This document shows, in pieces, positions 51,166 to 61,581 of a stretch of DNA of 64,000 bases. Within the stretch, counting starts at the first letter, position 1. Every line of letters starts with the position of its first letter. The position numbers and the translations under genes are program-made. Below the pieces are notes generated by a model. It was given only the letters and a program-made list of their open reading frames with translations. It made no database searches and was not told where the DNA came from. Source of the DNA: Pogona vitticeps (lineage: Eukaryota; Chordata; Lepidosauria; Squamata; Agamidae); the NCBI RefSeq assembly GCF_051106095.1, contig NC_135783.1:185979947-186043946 (forward strand), written 5' to 3'.

Positions 51166-52006
51166 TGTGACACCCATTCCCCGGGTCATGAGGTGATGTT
51201 GGGAGTGCCGTCTCGCCCTAGAGCCTCCGTGGGCACCCAGACCGCACCCAAGCCATTTCCACCCCGGATGCTACACCAGGCAGTGGATACCGTTGATTTA
51301 GAACGGGGCATGAAGGGGTTAAGTATAGCTACCCAGACTCCTCTGGTCTGGGCGGGAAAGGGGGCTAAGGATCCGGAGGAGGGAGCTGTGGGGGAGGTCA
51401 GTCACCGACGAGCAGGGGAAGAAGGTGGATGGGAATGGGTATCCATCCAAGACCCCTGGTCGGGCAAGTGGGAACAGGTGTGCCTGACTAAGCAGGAAGC
51501 AGAGGAAAGGAGGAGGAATGAGGCCCGGGTCCGTCCTTCTTACTGGGGAGAAAGAGAGACCCGTGAGTGGCGCCGAAAGTTAGTGGAGGAGAGAAAAAGG
51601 GTAGAGAGAGAGAGAGAGGAGAAGACCCGATGGCATCTGGAGGAGCTGAGGAGGCTGGGGTACTGCCCGGACCCTGGGAGCACCCCAGGTCAGCAACCAC
51701 CTTACCCTGGGGATATACAGGGCTCAAGGAGACGACCCCATTACTAACGATGGAACGAGAAGACTTCAAACCCGAAGAACCCTCACAGGTTCAGGCCGGT
51801 CCATGGGCGTCGAAGTCCAGTAACCCGTTTGACGAAGATTGGATGCCCCTGTATGAACCGTTACTTCAACAGGAGAAGTTCATCCCCAACCTGATTGACA
51901 TTTCTATTCCTTTACCCCAGTTAAATAAAGAAGACAAATTGTTTTGTTCAAATGCGTCTACGGCTTTATTTGGGACGGGGGAGGTGAAGAATAGCGGACC
52001 CTCACA
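51166..52006 (+). mobile_element. Solo LTR of a gypsy-type element
   Basis: An 841-base block with ends TGTGACACCC and GACCCTCACA, flanked by an exact 5-base duplication TTGGT (51,161-51,165 and 52,007-52,011). It matches, end to end and at almost the same length, the 3' LTR at 60,740-61,581. It interrupts copy A of the RTE-like LINE, so it is younger than that copy. It is a fossil with no internal part left. Confidence 0.92.
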
Positions 52007-52842
52007 TTGGTGCATATGCACTAATAATGCTGATGAGTGGCGCTGCAGAGACAGGATTCTTTCACTCCCCGCAGTAGATAGAACAATGGATCTCAACAGA
52101 GTATTTCTAACCTCCATATTCCCTGGTCTCATTAAATGGTTTTCCCTGCCACAAGAATTAAAAGTTTTTTCTTTGACAGATCCCGAGTCTGGTAATCTCA
52201 TATCTTGCTGGGCAACAATGTCCATCTGCAGTCTACTCAATTCCATGTCGAAGACAGATGTTTTGCGCACTTCATCTATTTCCTGCAGATCATCAGAAAA
52301 GCCAGGGGTCATCATCTGAACATTCCAGGTGCCCAGCTTTAGGGCAGAAGGTTTCTTATGATTTATTGCATGGTGCAGGGTTATCAATCTGCTTGTTGGC
52401 TTTCACCCTAAACCCCACGCACCCCGTGAGGTTAACGGACTGTGGCAAGGCAGCACTTTACTGGATGGGGACTGCCCAGCTTAAGGCAGGCAGTAGCTAC
52501 CTAGTGAGTTGCAATGACCTCTCCCACTGTTGGAAGTAGCCTCTGGCGTCACACTCTATGCCAATCGAGCTAAGACTTATAACTGGTAACTGCTACTTTC
52601 CATGTTATTTCGACACTGCATGTGAAGCTGGAGTGTCCTCTCCAGAGCACAAGGCCTGGGTAAAATAATATGGAGGACAGAGCTTTACCCAAGCAGCAAA
52701 TCTCCCCTCTCCATATCCCTGAAATAGTCCAAGGGAAAGGCAAGAGCCAATACAACTGGTTCCAGCAACGTCGCAGGAGTTGCCAGAACGATACAAACTG
52801 CCTCCAGGACTCAAGTTCCAGATTTTGCCTCAAGGTTTACTC

Positions 52843-53210
52843 GTGGGACATGGTGGCACTGCGGGTTAAACTACAGAAGCCTCTGTGCTGAAATGCACCT
52901 TGTCTCTGTGCTGCAAGGTCAGAAGGCCAGCAGCTGTAAGATCAAATCCACGTGATGGAGTGAGCTCCCGTCGCTTGTCCCGGCTCCTGCCAACCTAGCA
53001 GTTCGAAATCATGTAAAAATGCGAGTAGATAAATAAGTACCACCACGGGGGAAGGTAACGGTGTTCCGTGTCTAGTAGCACTGACCACGTGACCGCAGAA
53101 ACTGTCTTCGGACAAACGCTGGCTCTACAGCTTGGAAATAGGGATAAGCACTGCCCCCTAGAGTCAGACACGACTGGACAAAATTGTCAAGGGGAACCTT
53201 TATCTTTACC
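52843..53210 (+). repeat. tRNA-derived SINE, Sauria type
   Basis: Head GTGGCACTGCGGGTTAAACT and AGATCAAATCCACGTGATGG (box B region), middle AGCTCCCGTCGCTTGTCCCG, and tail GACACGACTGGACAAAATTG, GGGGAACCTTTATCTTTACC, the squamate SINE form with a BovB-like 3' end. A 7-base duplication TTTACTC flanks it (52,836-52,842 and 53,211-53,217). Confidence 0.9.
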
Positions 53211-53335
53211 TTTACTCCTGAAGCCTTTTCCAGTGATGGATATTGCCACAAGGCAGTGGAGGTTTGAAATCAGAATTTTCTTTCTTCTAGATGGGCTGCC
53301 TTCCAAGGCTAACGAGCCCCAACTACCGGGAATAC

Positions 53336-53470
53336 CTAGACAACCTGATATTACTATATCCTGAAGCATCTATTATTGTTGTGGGGGACTGTAATGCCAA
53401 GATAAGTGAAAATGAAGAGACCCTCTTTGTGCGTTTCAATAAGACGCCCCTGGACACCATTCTTAGGCAG
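53336..53470 (+). pseudogene. LINE endonuclease fragment
   Basis: The frame reads YREYLDNLILLYPEASIIVV then GDCNAKIS, the GDxN motif region of an AP-like endonuclease (usually GDFNA; here C replaces F). The clade is unknown. It may belong with the endonuclease piece at 58,090-58,410, with the RTE copy B between. Confidence 0.55.
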
Positions 53471-53984
53471 GCTAAGGGAATCCAGCCTGTCCTTTGTAAA
53501 GATGGCAGCTGCAGCTTCCCTACCCTAAATGAAGCCACAGCCACCCTCTTTGCAAAGGGCAGCTAGTGTCCCTTTCTACAGGCCATGGCTGTGGAGGCTT
53601 GCTGGAGATGGCGGGGATGATTACGGTGGAGATACGTCAGCGAGGGTGGGGATGCGTCAGGGGGGCAGGGAGTGCAGTGGGGGTGGCAGTGGCTAAGGTA
53701 GGAAGGGGTGGGGGATAGGCTGTGGGGGTGGGTGGCTGCCTATCAGCCCGCTGATCAGCTGATTGTTGAGGCAGAATGGGAAAGCCATAGGAAGAGAGGG
53801 AAGGCTAACTTTCCCTCCCTTCATATGAGGAATGAATAAAAATGGGGCAATATTCATCCCTTCACATTCATTGGGGTCTCTGGAACCAACAAATATGAAG
53901 GGATGAATATTTAACGAATCAGCAATTTCTGATGAATATCGTGATCGGTTTTTAATTCATGCCCATGTCTACATATGATTAGTT
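53471..53984. other. GC-rich then AT-rich filler, possible non-autonomous element
   Basis: G-rich runs (53,630-53,760) are followed by CATATGAGGAATGAATAAAA, TTCATCCCTTCACATTCATT, its near-inverse ATATGAAGGGATGAATATTT, and an end CATGCCCATGTCTA. The end recalls hAT-like MITEs, but no left end or duplication was found. Confidence 0.3.
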
Positions 53985-56900
53985 AGGCATCCTTCAGTCT
54001 CGAAAGACTATGGTAACGTGCTCTGTATGGAGGACTTGGAACAGCGTCTAGTGTGGCTGAGGAGGCCAATTCGAGAGTGACAATCTCTTCCACACTGAAG
54101 ACAAATCCAATCTGACCCCTGTCCAGCTCCCTGCTTTTGCTGCTTTTGTGACTTCCTCTTCACCTGGCCCTGCTGGATAAGGGTCTCTTCAAATTGGGAG
54201 CGGCCGTGATGCAATGCCTGCCTCCAGGCTGAACGCTCAGATGTCAGGGTTTCCCATCTGTTGAGGTCTATTCCTAAGGCCTTCAGATCTCGCTTGCAGA
54301 TATCCTTGTATTGCAGCCGTGGTCTCCCTCTGGGGCGATTTCCCTGCACTAATTCTCCATACAGGAGATCCTTTGGAATCCGACCATCAGCCATTCTCAC
54401 GACGTGCCCAAGCCAACGTAGACGTCGCTGTTTCAGTAATGTGTACATGCTGAAAGTTCCAGCTTGTTCTAGGACTACTCTGTTTGGAACTTTGTCCTGC
54501 CAGGTGATACCAAAAATCCATCGGAGGCAACGCATATGGAAGGTGTTCAGCTTCCTCTCCTGCCGTGCACAAAGGGTCCAGGACTCACTGCAGTACAGGA
54601 GTGTACTCAGGACACAGGCTCTATAGACCTGGATCTTGGTATGTGTTGTCAGCTTCTTATTGAGCCATACTCTCTTTGTGAGTCTGGAGAACATGGTAGC
54701 TGCTTTGCCAATGCGTTTATCCAGCTCGACATCCAGAAAGAGGGTGTCAGAGATGGTTGAGCCAAGGTACACAAAGTCATGAACAACCTCCAATTCTTGA
54801 GTGGAGATGGTGATAGAGGGAGGTGAGTCCACACCCTGGCCCATGACTTGTGTTTTCTTTAGGCTGATCGTTAGTCCAAAGTCTTGGCAGGCCTTGCTGA
54901 AACGATTCATGAGTTGTTGGAGGTCTTCAGCAGAGTGGGCAACAATGGCTGCATCATCTGAGAAGAGGAAGTCCCGCATGCATTTCAGTTGGACTTTGGT
55001 CTTCGCTCTCAATCTAGAGAGGTTAAAGAGCTTTCCGTCTGATCTAGTCTGGAGATAGACACCTTCGGCTGCAGTTCCAAAGGCATGCTTCAGCGTGACA
55101 GCAAAAAAGATCCCAAAAAGGGTTGGTGCAAGGACACAGCCCTGTTTCACTCTGCTTCGGATGTCAAAGGGATCTGATGTTGAGCTGTCAAAAACTACAG
55201 TGCCTTCCATTCCCTCATGGAAGGATTTGATGATGTTAAGAAGACAAGGTGGACATTCTATCTTGGGAAGTATTTTAAAAAGGCCATCCCTGCTAACCAA
55301 GTCAAATGCTTTTGTAAGGTCTATGAAGGCCACTAAGAGTGGCTGTTGTTGTTCCCTGCATTTCTCCTGCAACTGTCGGAGGGAGAATACCATGTCAGTG
55401 GTGGATCTATTAGCTCAAAATCCACACCGTGATTCTGGATAGACTCTGTGTGCAAGCACCTGGAGCCTCTTCAGCACAACACGGGCAAGCAGCTTCCCTA
55501 CAATGCTAAGAAGAGAGATGCCGCGGTAGTTATTGCAGTCGCTCCTGTCTCCTTTGTTCTTGTACAATGTGACGATGTTTGTGTCCTTCATGTCCTGTGG
55601 TACTCCACCTTCCCTCCAGCAGAGACAAAAGACTTCATACAGTTCGGTGGTGATGATCTCCTTACAGCATTTCAGCACTTCAACAGGGATGTTGTCCCTT
55701 CCAGGTGCCTTGCCGGAGGCGAGGGAATCCAAGGCCGCTTTTATTTCTGCTAAGGTTGGTTCGCTGTCCAGCTCTTCCAAGACAGGCAGGCACTCAGTGT
55801 TATTTAATGCTTCTTCTGTTACTACATTCTCTCTGGAATATAGCTCGGAGTAGTGCTGCACCCAGCGTTCCATCTGCCGTGCTCGGTCCTGGATGATCTC
55901 ACCTGTACTAGACTTCAAGGGAGCAGATTTCTTCTGTATTGGACCTAAGGCTTGCTTGATACCATCATACATTCCTTTGATGTTACCTGTGTCCGCTGCT
56001 ATCTGTATCCGAGAGCAGAGCTGAAGCCAATAATCATTGGAGCATCTCCTAGCAGCCTGTTGGACTTGGCTACGAGCAGCTCGAAGAGCTTGCAAGTTGT
56101 ACTCGCTAGGACAGGTTTTGTATGCTGCTAGAGCTCTTCTCTTATCCTCGATGGCTGGCATTAACTCCTCCGAATGGGCTTCAAACCAGTCAGCCATCTT
56201 TTTGGTCTTCTCGCCAAATGTGGACAAGGCGGTGTTATACACAGCATTCTTGAAATGTTCCCATCGTTCAGGTGCATTTACATTAGCCGGACCTGGAAGG
56301 GTTTCCTCAAGTGCTTGGGCAAATTCCTTCACTTTTCTTTGATCACGAGTCTTGCTGATGTCAATACATGGTCTTCCTTCCTTTTTCGCATGATACACTC
56401 TCTTTGTTTGCAGTTTTACTCTAGTACATACCAGGGAGTGATCAGTATCACAATCAGCACTGTGGTAACTGCGTGTGATCGTAATACTAGAAAGGCTAGA
56501 ACATCTAGTGAGGATCAGATCGAGCTGATGCCAATGCTTGGATCTTGGATGTCTCCAGGAAACTCTGTGTTGCAGCTTCGTATTAAAGAATGTGTTGCTG
56601 ACACAAAGACCATGATAACAGCAAAACTCTAGCAAGCGTTGGCCATTTTCGTTCATCTTTCCAATGCCAAAACGGCCTAGACAAGTGGGCCAAGAATTGT
56701 GATCAGCTCCAACTCTAGCATTAAAATCTCCAAGAATGAACAGTGGCTCTCTCTCGGGGACTTTTTTGATAGTAGCTGCCAGATCGTCATAGAATTTGTC
56801 TTTCACTTCTGTAGTGGATGACAGTGTTGGTGCATATGCACTAATGAGAGTGACCGGTCCTGCTGATGAGTGGAGCTGCAGAGACAGGATTCTTTCACTC

Positions 56901-57815
56901 CCCACAGTAGGTGGAACAATACATCTCAGAAGAGCATTTATGACTGCAAGGCCAACACCATATTCCCTGGTCTCATTCAGTGGCTTTCCCTGCCAGAAGA
57001 ATGAGAAGTTTTTTTCTTTGACAGATCCCGAGTCTGACAATCTCATCTCTTGCAGGGCAACAATGTCCATCTGCAGTCTACTCAGTTCCATGTCAATGAC
57101 AGCTGTTTTGCACACATAGTCTATTTCTTGCAGGTCGTCAGGAAAGCCATAGTCAGGAAAGCCAGGGGTCACTGTCCGTACATTCCAGGTGCCCAGCTTT
57201 AGGGCAGAAGTTTTCTTACGATTGTTGCATGGTGGACGGTTATTGATCTGCTTGTCGGGTTTCACCCTAACCCCACGCACCCCATGAAGTTAACAGACCG
57301 TGGCGAGGTAGCGCTTTACTGGCTGGGGGCTGCCCAGCTTAAGGCGGGCGGTATCTACCTAATGAGGTGCAATGACCTCTCCCACCATCAGCAGTAGCCC
57401 CTGGCGTCATGCTCTACGCCAATTGAGCAAAGACTTATAACCGGTAACTGCTACTTCCCGTGTTGTTTCGACGCTGTATGCGAAGCTGGAGTGTCCTCTC
57501 CAGAGCACGAAGCCTGGGTAAAATATTATGGAGGATAGGCTGTTACCCAAGCAGCAAAACCCCCCTCTCCACGTCGCTGGAATAGTCCAGTGGAAAGGCA
57601 AGAGCCAGTACAACCGGTTCAGCGACGTCGCAGGAGTTGGCAGAATGACTCGAACTGCCTCCAGGACTCCAGCTCCGGATTTTGCCTCGAGGTTATCTCC
57701 TGAAGCCCTTTCCATAAGTGGATATAGCCACAAGGCAGTGGAGGTTTAAAATCGGACTTTTCCTTCTCCTAGAAGGGCTGCCTTCCAGGGCTGACGAGCC
57801 CCACCTTCCCGGCCT
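53985..57815 (-). mobile_element. RTE-like LINE, copy B, nearly intact
   Basis: One frame from ATG at 57,280 to the stop at 54,008 covers about 1,090 codons, broken only by an in-frame TGA at 55,415-55,417. Residues about 25-250 are an AP-type endonuclease (LGTWNVRT, MDIVALQEMRL, LISAYAP, LGDFNARVG, CDTDHSLV). The reverse transcriptase follows (SGKAPGRDNIPVEVL, NYRGISLLSIVGK, FIDLTKAFDLV, GCVLAPTLFGIFF, FLFSDDAAIV), then HMRCLRWIFGITWQDKVPNR. The C-terminus has a zinc finger CLQCGRDCHSRIGLLSHTRR. FSDD in place of FADD is conservative. About 530 bases of 5' UTR are shared with copy A. The 3' end is short (AGACTGAAGGATGCC). It is related to RTE rather than CR1; the exact clade is uncertain. Confidence 0.9.
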
Positions 57816-58089
57816 GCTCTCTAATAGTGTGGAAGTATGCAGTGTTAATTGGCTGTCCTATTTACCAAAAGGGGGTTAAAAATAGGATTTGAGAATTTCA
57901 CACACCATTTGACACGCTCTCTTGCTCATCCTCCTTCAAAGCTGAAACTCTGCCCTCCCTCAGGCCATTCATATTTACCAAGTTAGGATCGGAGATAGGT
58001 CCAGGGAAACCCCAATTTAAAACCCTAGGCCCTCCCTCCTCCTAGGCCATGTGATGAGGGGGATTAATATGATTAATAATTTGGATATT

Positions 58090-58410
58090 GGGAGATATGC
58101 CAGGGGAACTGACATTCATCTCAACTTTAGGAGACACAACCAAAGATTACATCATGACCTCAAATGATCTGGTGGGATCTGATTTTAAGGTAGGTAGTTG
58201 TGCTGAGAGTGATCACTTACCCTTGGCCCTGCAGGTTAATCTTAGAGTGTTTGCAGATAGAGAACCAGCACAATGGATTACAGCTGAAACAAGAGCAGCC
58301 TGCTCAGAGTGGTCCACCAAATTGGGCAATTTTATGAGACAACTTTTATTATCAGAGCCTTATATACATCTCAACAGTTCAATTTTATCTGCAGATACAA
58401 TTTATTAGAG
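58090..58410 (+). pseudogene. LINE endonuclease C-terminal fragment
   Basis: The frame reads LTFISTLGDTTKDYIMTSND, then GSCAESDHLPLALQVNL. The SDHLPL motif closes an AP-type endonuclease domain. No reverse transcriptase follows in this element; the Tigger-like MITE at 58,441 comes next. Confidence 0.6.
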
Positions 58411-58440
58411 GCACATGGGAATTTGATATACAGTGGTGCC

Positions 58441-58833
58441 TCGCAAGACAAATTTAATTCGTTCCGCGGTTAATGTTGTCTTGTGAAAAATTCATCTTGC
58501 GAAACGTGTTTTCCCATAGGAATGCATTTAAATCTAATTAATGCGTTCCTATGGGCAAAAAAAGTCAGAACAAAATCAAATTTGGTTTACAAAGGGTTTA
58601 TTAAGTGCTCTTTAAAGCCACACATATTGTGCAGATGATTTAAAAAATTTCAATCAAAAAACTCTAACTTAAATCAGCAAAGATGAGACAGGAAGTAAAA
58701 AGGGAAAACATTCTTCTTGCAAAGCATGGCCATAGGAGCATTTGTCTTGCAAGTCATCAACCCCATTGCCAAAACCATTTGTCTTGCGAGTTTTTTTTGT
58801 CCTGCGAGGCATTTGTCTTGTGAGGCACCACTG
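58441..58833. mobile_element. pogo/Tigger-like MITE
   Basis: The ends CAGTGGTGCCTCGCAAGAC and GTCTTGTGAGGCACCACTG pair and are flanked by TA (58,439-58,440 and 58,834-58,835). There is no coding frame. It is the same family as 16,504-17,115 and 32,301-32,600. Confidence 0.85.
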
Positions 58834-58854
58834 TATTCTCTCCAAACTCTGCCA

Positions 58855-60739
58855 AGAACATAAGGTCCAGCAAATTCCTCACTTGCCTTGCAGACAATTT
58901 CATGGTCCAGAAGGTGGAAGAGGCAACAAGGGGATCAGCTATTTTAGATCTGATCGTAACCAACAGGGATGACCTTGTTAATGGGGTCAAAGTGGTGGGA
59001 TCCTTAGGTGGGAGTGACCATGCTCTCTTGGAATTTGTTATACAGTGGGAAACGGAAGCCAAGTGCAGCTAGACACACATTCTAGACTTTAAGAAGGCCA
59101 ATTTCAGTAAACTTAGGTAATTACTGTAACGTTCAGCCCTGCCCTCACCTGTCCGTCACAGCTGGGCAGTGGAACAGCAGCCAATGAGGGGACGTAAGGT
59201 GGTGCTAAAGGGGGAGGAGCTGGGATATAAAGGGGTGTATGGTGTTTGAGAGATGGGTTTTTGAGGGATAGATAGAGATAGAGATGAGAGTAAAAAAGTG
59301 ATTGTTAGTAAGAGTGAGAGAGAAAGCCTGTCAGTGAGGGAAAGTCTGTGAGAGCTAGTGTCTGAGAAACAGTGATTGATTAATTGATTTTACACCTGTG
59401 ATTTACTCCTTTTATTTTGTACAAATCAATAAATACTTTATTTTGTTTGGAAAAAGTACCTGTCCTTTTGATTATAAGGATAAGTTGGTGGCAGCAGAGT
59501 TTTAAAGTAAAGTAGCAACCACTCTTTGAGGTTTGAGGGTGGCTGTTACAATTACTAGCTGTAATTCCATGGACAAAGAGACTGAAAGAGAAGGGAGTTC
59601 AGGATGGATGGGAATTTCTTAAAAGGGAGATACTGAAGGCACAATATAAAACTGTCCCAATAAGAAGGAAAAACAGGAAATGTCTAAACAGAATGGTTGA
59701 CTAAAGAACTTTCAACTGAGTTAAGTGTTAAAAAATGTACAAGAAATGGAAAAATGGGGAAACCACTGAAGAGGAATACAAACAAATGGCCAGTACATGT
59801 AGCGGGAAGGTAAGGAAAGCAAAAGTGCAGAATGAACTCAGTCTTGCCAAACAGATTAAAAACAATAAAAAGGACTTTTAAATTTATGCTCTCAGCAAAA
59901 GGAAAAACAAGGAAATGATAGGGTCACTGCGTGGAGAAGATGACCAACTACTAATAGAGAACAGGGAAATGGCTGAATTTCTCAACACCTTCTTTGCCTC
60001 AGTTTTCTTCAAAAAGGAAAATAGTGCTCAACCTGTGGGGTGAAGAGCAGGTGATGCAATGGGGAAAATGCAGCACAGAATAGTTAGAGTAGTAGTACAG
60101 GAACACCTGGCTACACTAAATGGATTTAAGGCTCCAGGGCCAGATATTAAAAGATCTGGCAGAAATAATTTCAGAACCATTGACAATAATATTTGAGAAT
60201 TCTTGGAGAAGTCCTCACAGACTGGAGGAGGGAAATGTTGTCGCTATCTTCAAAAAGGGGGAAAAAGAAGACCCAAATAATTATTGTCCCGTCAGCCTGA
60301 CATCAATTCCCAGAAAAACTCTAGAGTAGATCATTAAACAGTTAGTTTATTATTACTTAGAAAGCAATGCTGTCATCACTAAAGTCAACACAGGTTTCTC
60401 AAAAACAAGTCATGGCAGACTAATCTGATCTCTTTTTTTTCTAGAGCTTGATAGATGGAGAGAACGCTGTGGGTGTAGCATATCTTGATTTCAGTAAGGC
60501 CTTTGAGAAAGTTCCCCATGATATTCTTGCAAGGAAGCTAGTAAAATATGGGCTAGACAGTGCTACTGTTTGGTGGATTTGTAATTGGTTGACTGACCGA
60601 ACCCAAGGGGTGCTCACCAATGGCTTCTCTTCATCCTGGAGAGAGAGGTAACGAGTGGAGTGCCTCAGGGTTCTGTTCTGGGCCCTGTGCTATTCAACAT
60701 CTTTATCAATGACTTAGCTGAAGGAACAGAGAGTATGCT
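58855..60739 (+). pseudogene. CR1 LINE, endonuclease to reverse transcriptase, twice interrupted
   Basis: Frames read [36 protein letters not shown] (endonuclease end), SEPLTIIFENSW, EGNVVAIFKKGEKEDPNNY, GVAYLDFSKAFEKVPHDILA and [20 protein letters not shown], in CR1 order with frame changes and stops. A solo LTR splits it at 59,125-59,550. It stops abruptly at the gypsy-type element at 60,740; the rest may lie beyond the window. Confidence 0.9.
59125..59550 (+). mobile_element. Solo LTR inside CR1
   Basis: A 426-base block with ends TGTAACGTTC and GGCTGTTACA, flanked by an exact 5-base duplication ATTAC (59,120-59,124 and 59,551-59,555). It has a TATA-like GATATAAAGG near 59,222 and AATAAA near 59,430. 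The family differs from the 841-base LTR; the TTGGTGGCAGC stretch near its end is shared with the LTR at the window start. It is a fossil. Confidence 0.92.
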
Positions 60740-61581
60740 GTGAGGGTTTGCTTTTCTTCACCTCCCCCGTACCAAATAAACTCAGAGACTCTTTTAAACC
60801 AAACAATTTGTCTTCATTTATTAAAGGGGGTAAGGGTATAGAAGTGTCAATCAAGTTTGCACAAAACTTCTCCTGGTCGAACAACGGTTCTCTCAGGGGT
60901 GTCCAATCTTCAACAAAAGGGTTACTGGTCCTCATCGCCCCTAGACCTGGTGGTCTTGGTGAGGTGTCTTCAGGTACGAGGTCATCTCCTTCCCTCGTCA
61001 GAAGTGGGGTTGTTTCCTCATGCCCTGTGTATCCCCAGGGTGCGTGGTCTTCCCCCTCGGTGTAGCCCCAGGGTCCGGGTAGCCACCCAGTTTCCTCAGC
61101 TCCTCCAAAAGCCATTGGCGCTTTTCCTCTCTCTCTCTTTCTACCCGTCTCTTTTCCTCAGCTAACTTCCGACGCCACTCACGGGTTTCTCTTTCTCCCC
61201 AGTAAGAGGGTCGTATGGACATTTCCCTTCTTCTCTTCTCCTCAGCCTCTTTACGGGTGAGACGCACCGTCTCCCATTTACCCATCCAGGGGTCTTGGAT
61301 CGACACCCATTCCCATCCGTCTTCCCCTCTGTCTCTCCCCCGACTGACTTCCCCCACAGCTCCCTCTTCTGGTTCCTTTCTCCCTTTTCCCGCCCAAACT
61401 GCAGGAGTCTGGGTGGCTACACTTAACCCTTCCAGCTCCCGGGTTAGATCCTCAGTATCCACGGCCTGATGGAGCATCCGTGGAGGGAACGGTCTGGGAG
61501 CAGTTTGTGTACCCGCGGTTGCCTTAGGGCGAGACGGCACTCCTAACATCACCTCGCGACACGGGGCTCGGGTATTACACA
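60740..61581 (-). repeat. 3' LTR of the gypsy-type element
   Basis: An 842-base LTR, a match to the solo LTR at 51,166-52,006. It is preceded (minus strand) by a purine run GGAGGGGGG that fits a polypurine tract. The reading frame that carries reverse transcriptase and RNase H stays open far into the LTR, to 60,998, and a similar frame is open in the solo LTR. Confidence 0.85.

Larger units (their letters stand above)
50823..53335 (-). pseudogene. RTE-like LINE, copy A: 5' part only, with two insertions
   Basis: Minus-strand text matches copy B (53,985-57,815) from its 5' end to about position 56,477, covering the 5' UTR and endonuclease (LKLGTWNVQMMTPGF, MELSRLQMDIVAQQDMRL, EPLFILRDFNARVGADHNSW). 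It is broken by a solo LTR (51,166-52,006) and a SINE (52,843-53,210). Unusually the 3' part, with the reverse transcriptase, is missing, while LINEs normally lose the 5' part. The lost side ends at the hAT-like end at 50,822. Confidence 0.88.

Noticed and set aside
51567-52319. Plus-strand open frame of 250 codons
   Set aside because: It starts inside the solo LTR and runs on into antisense LINE sequence, so it is not a gene of its own.
54261-57119. Plus-strand open frames of 60-152 codons across LINE copy B
   Set aside because: They are shadows of the minus-strand LINE frame.
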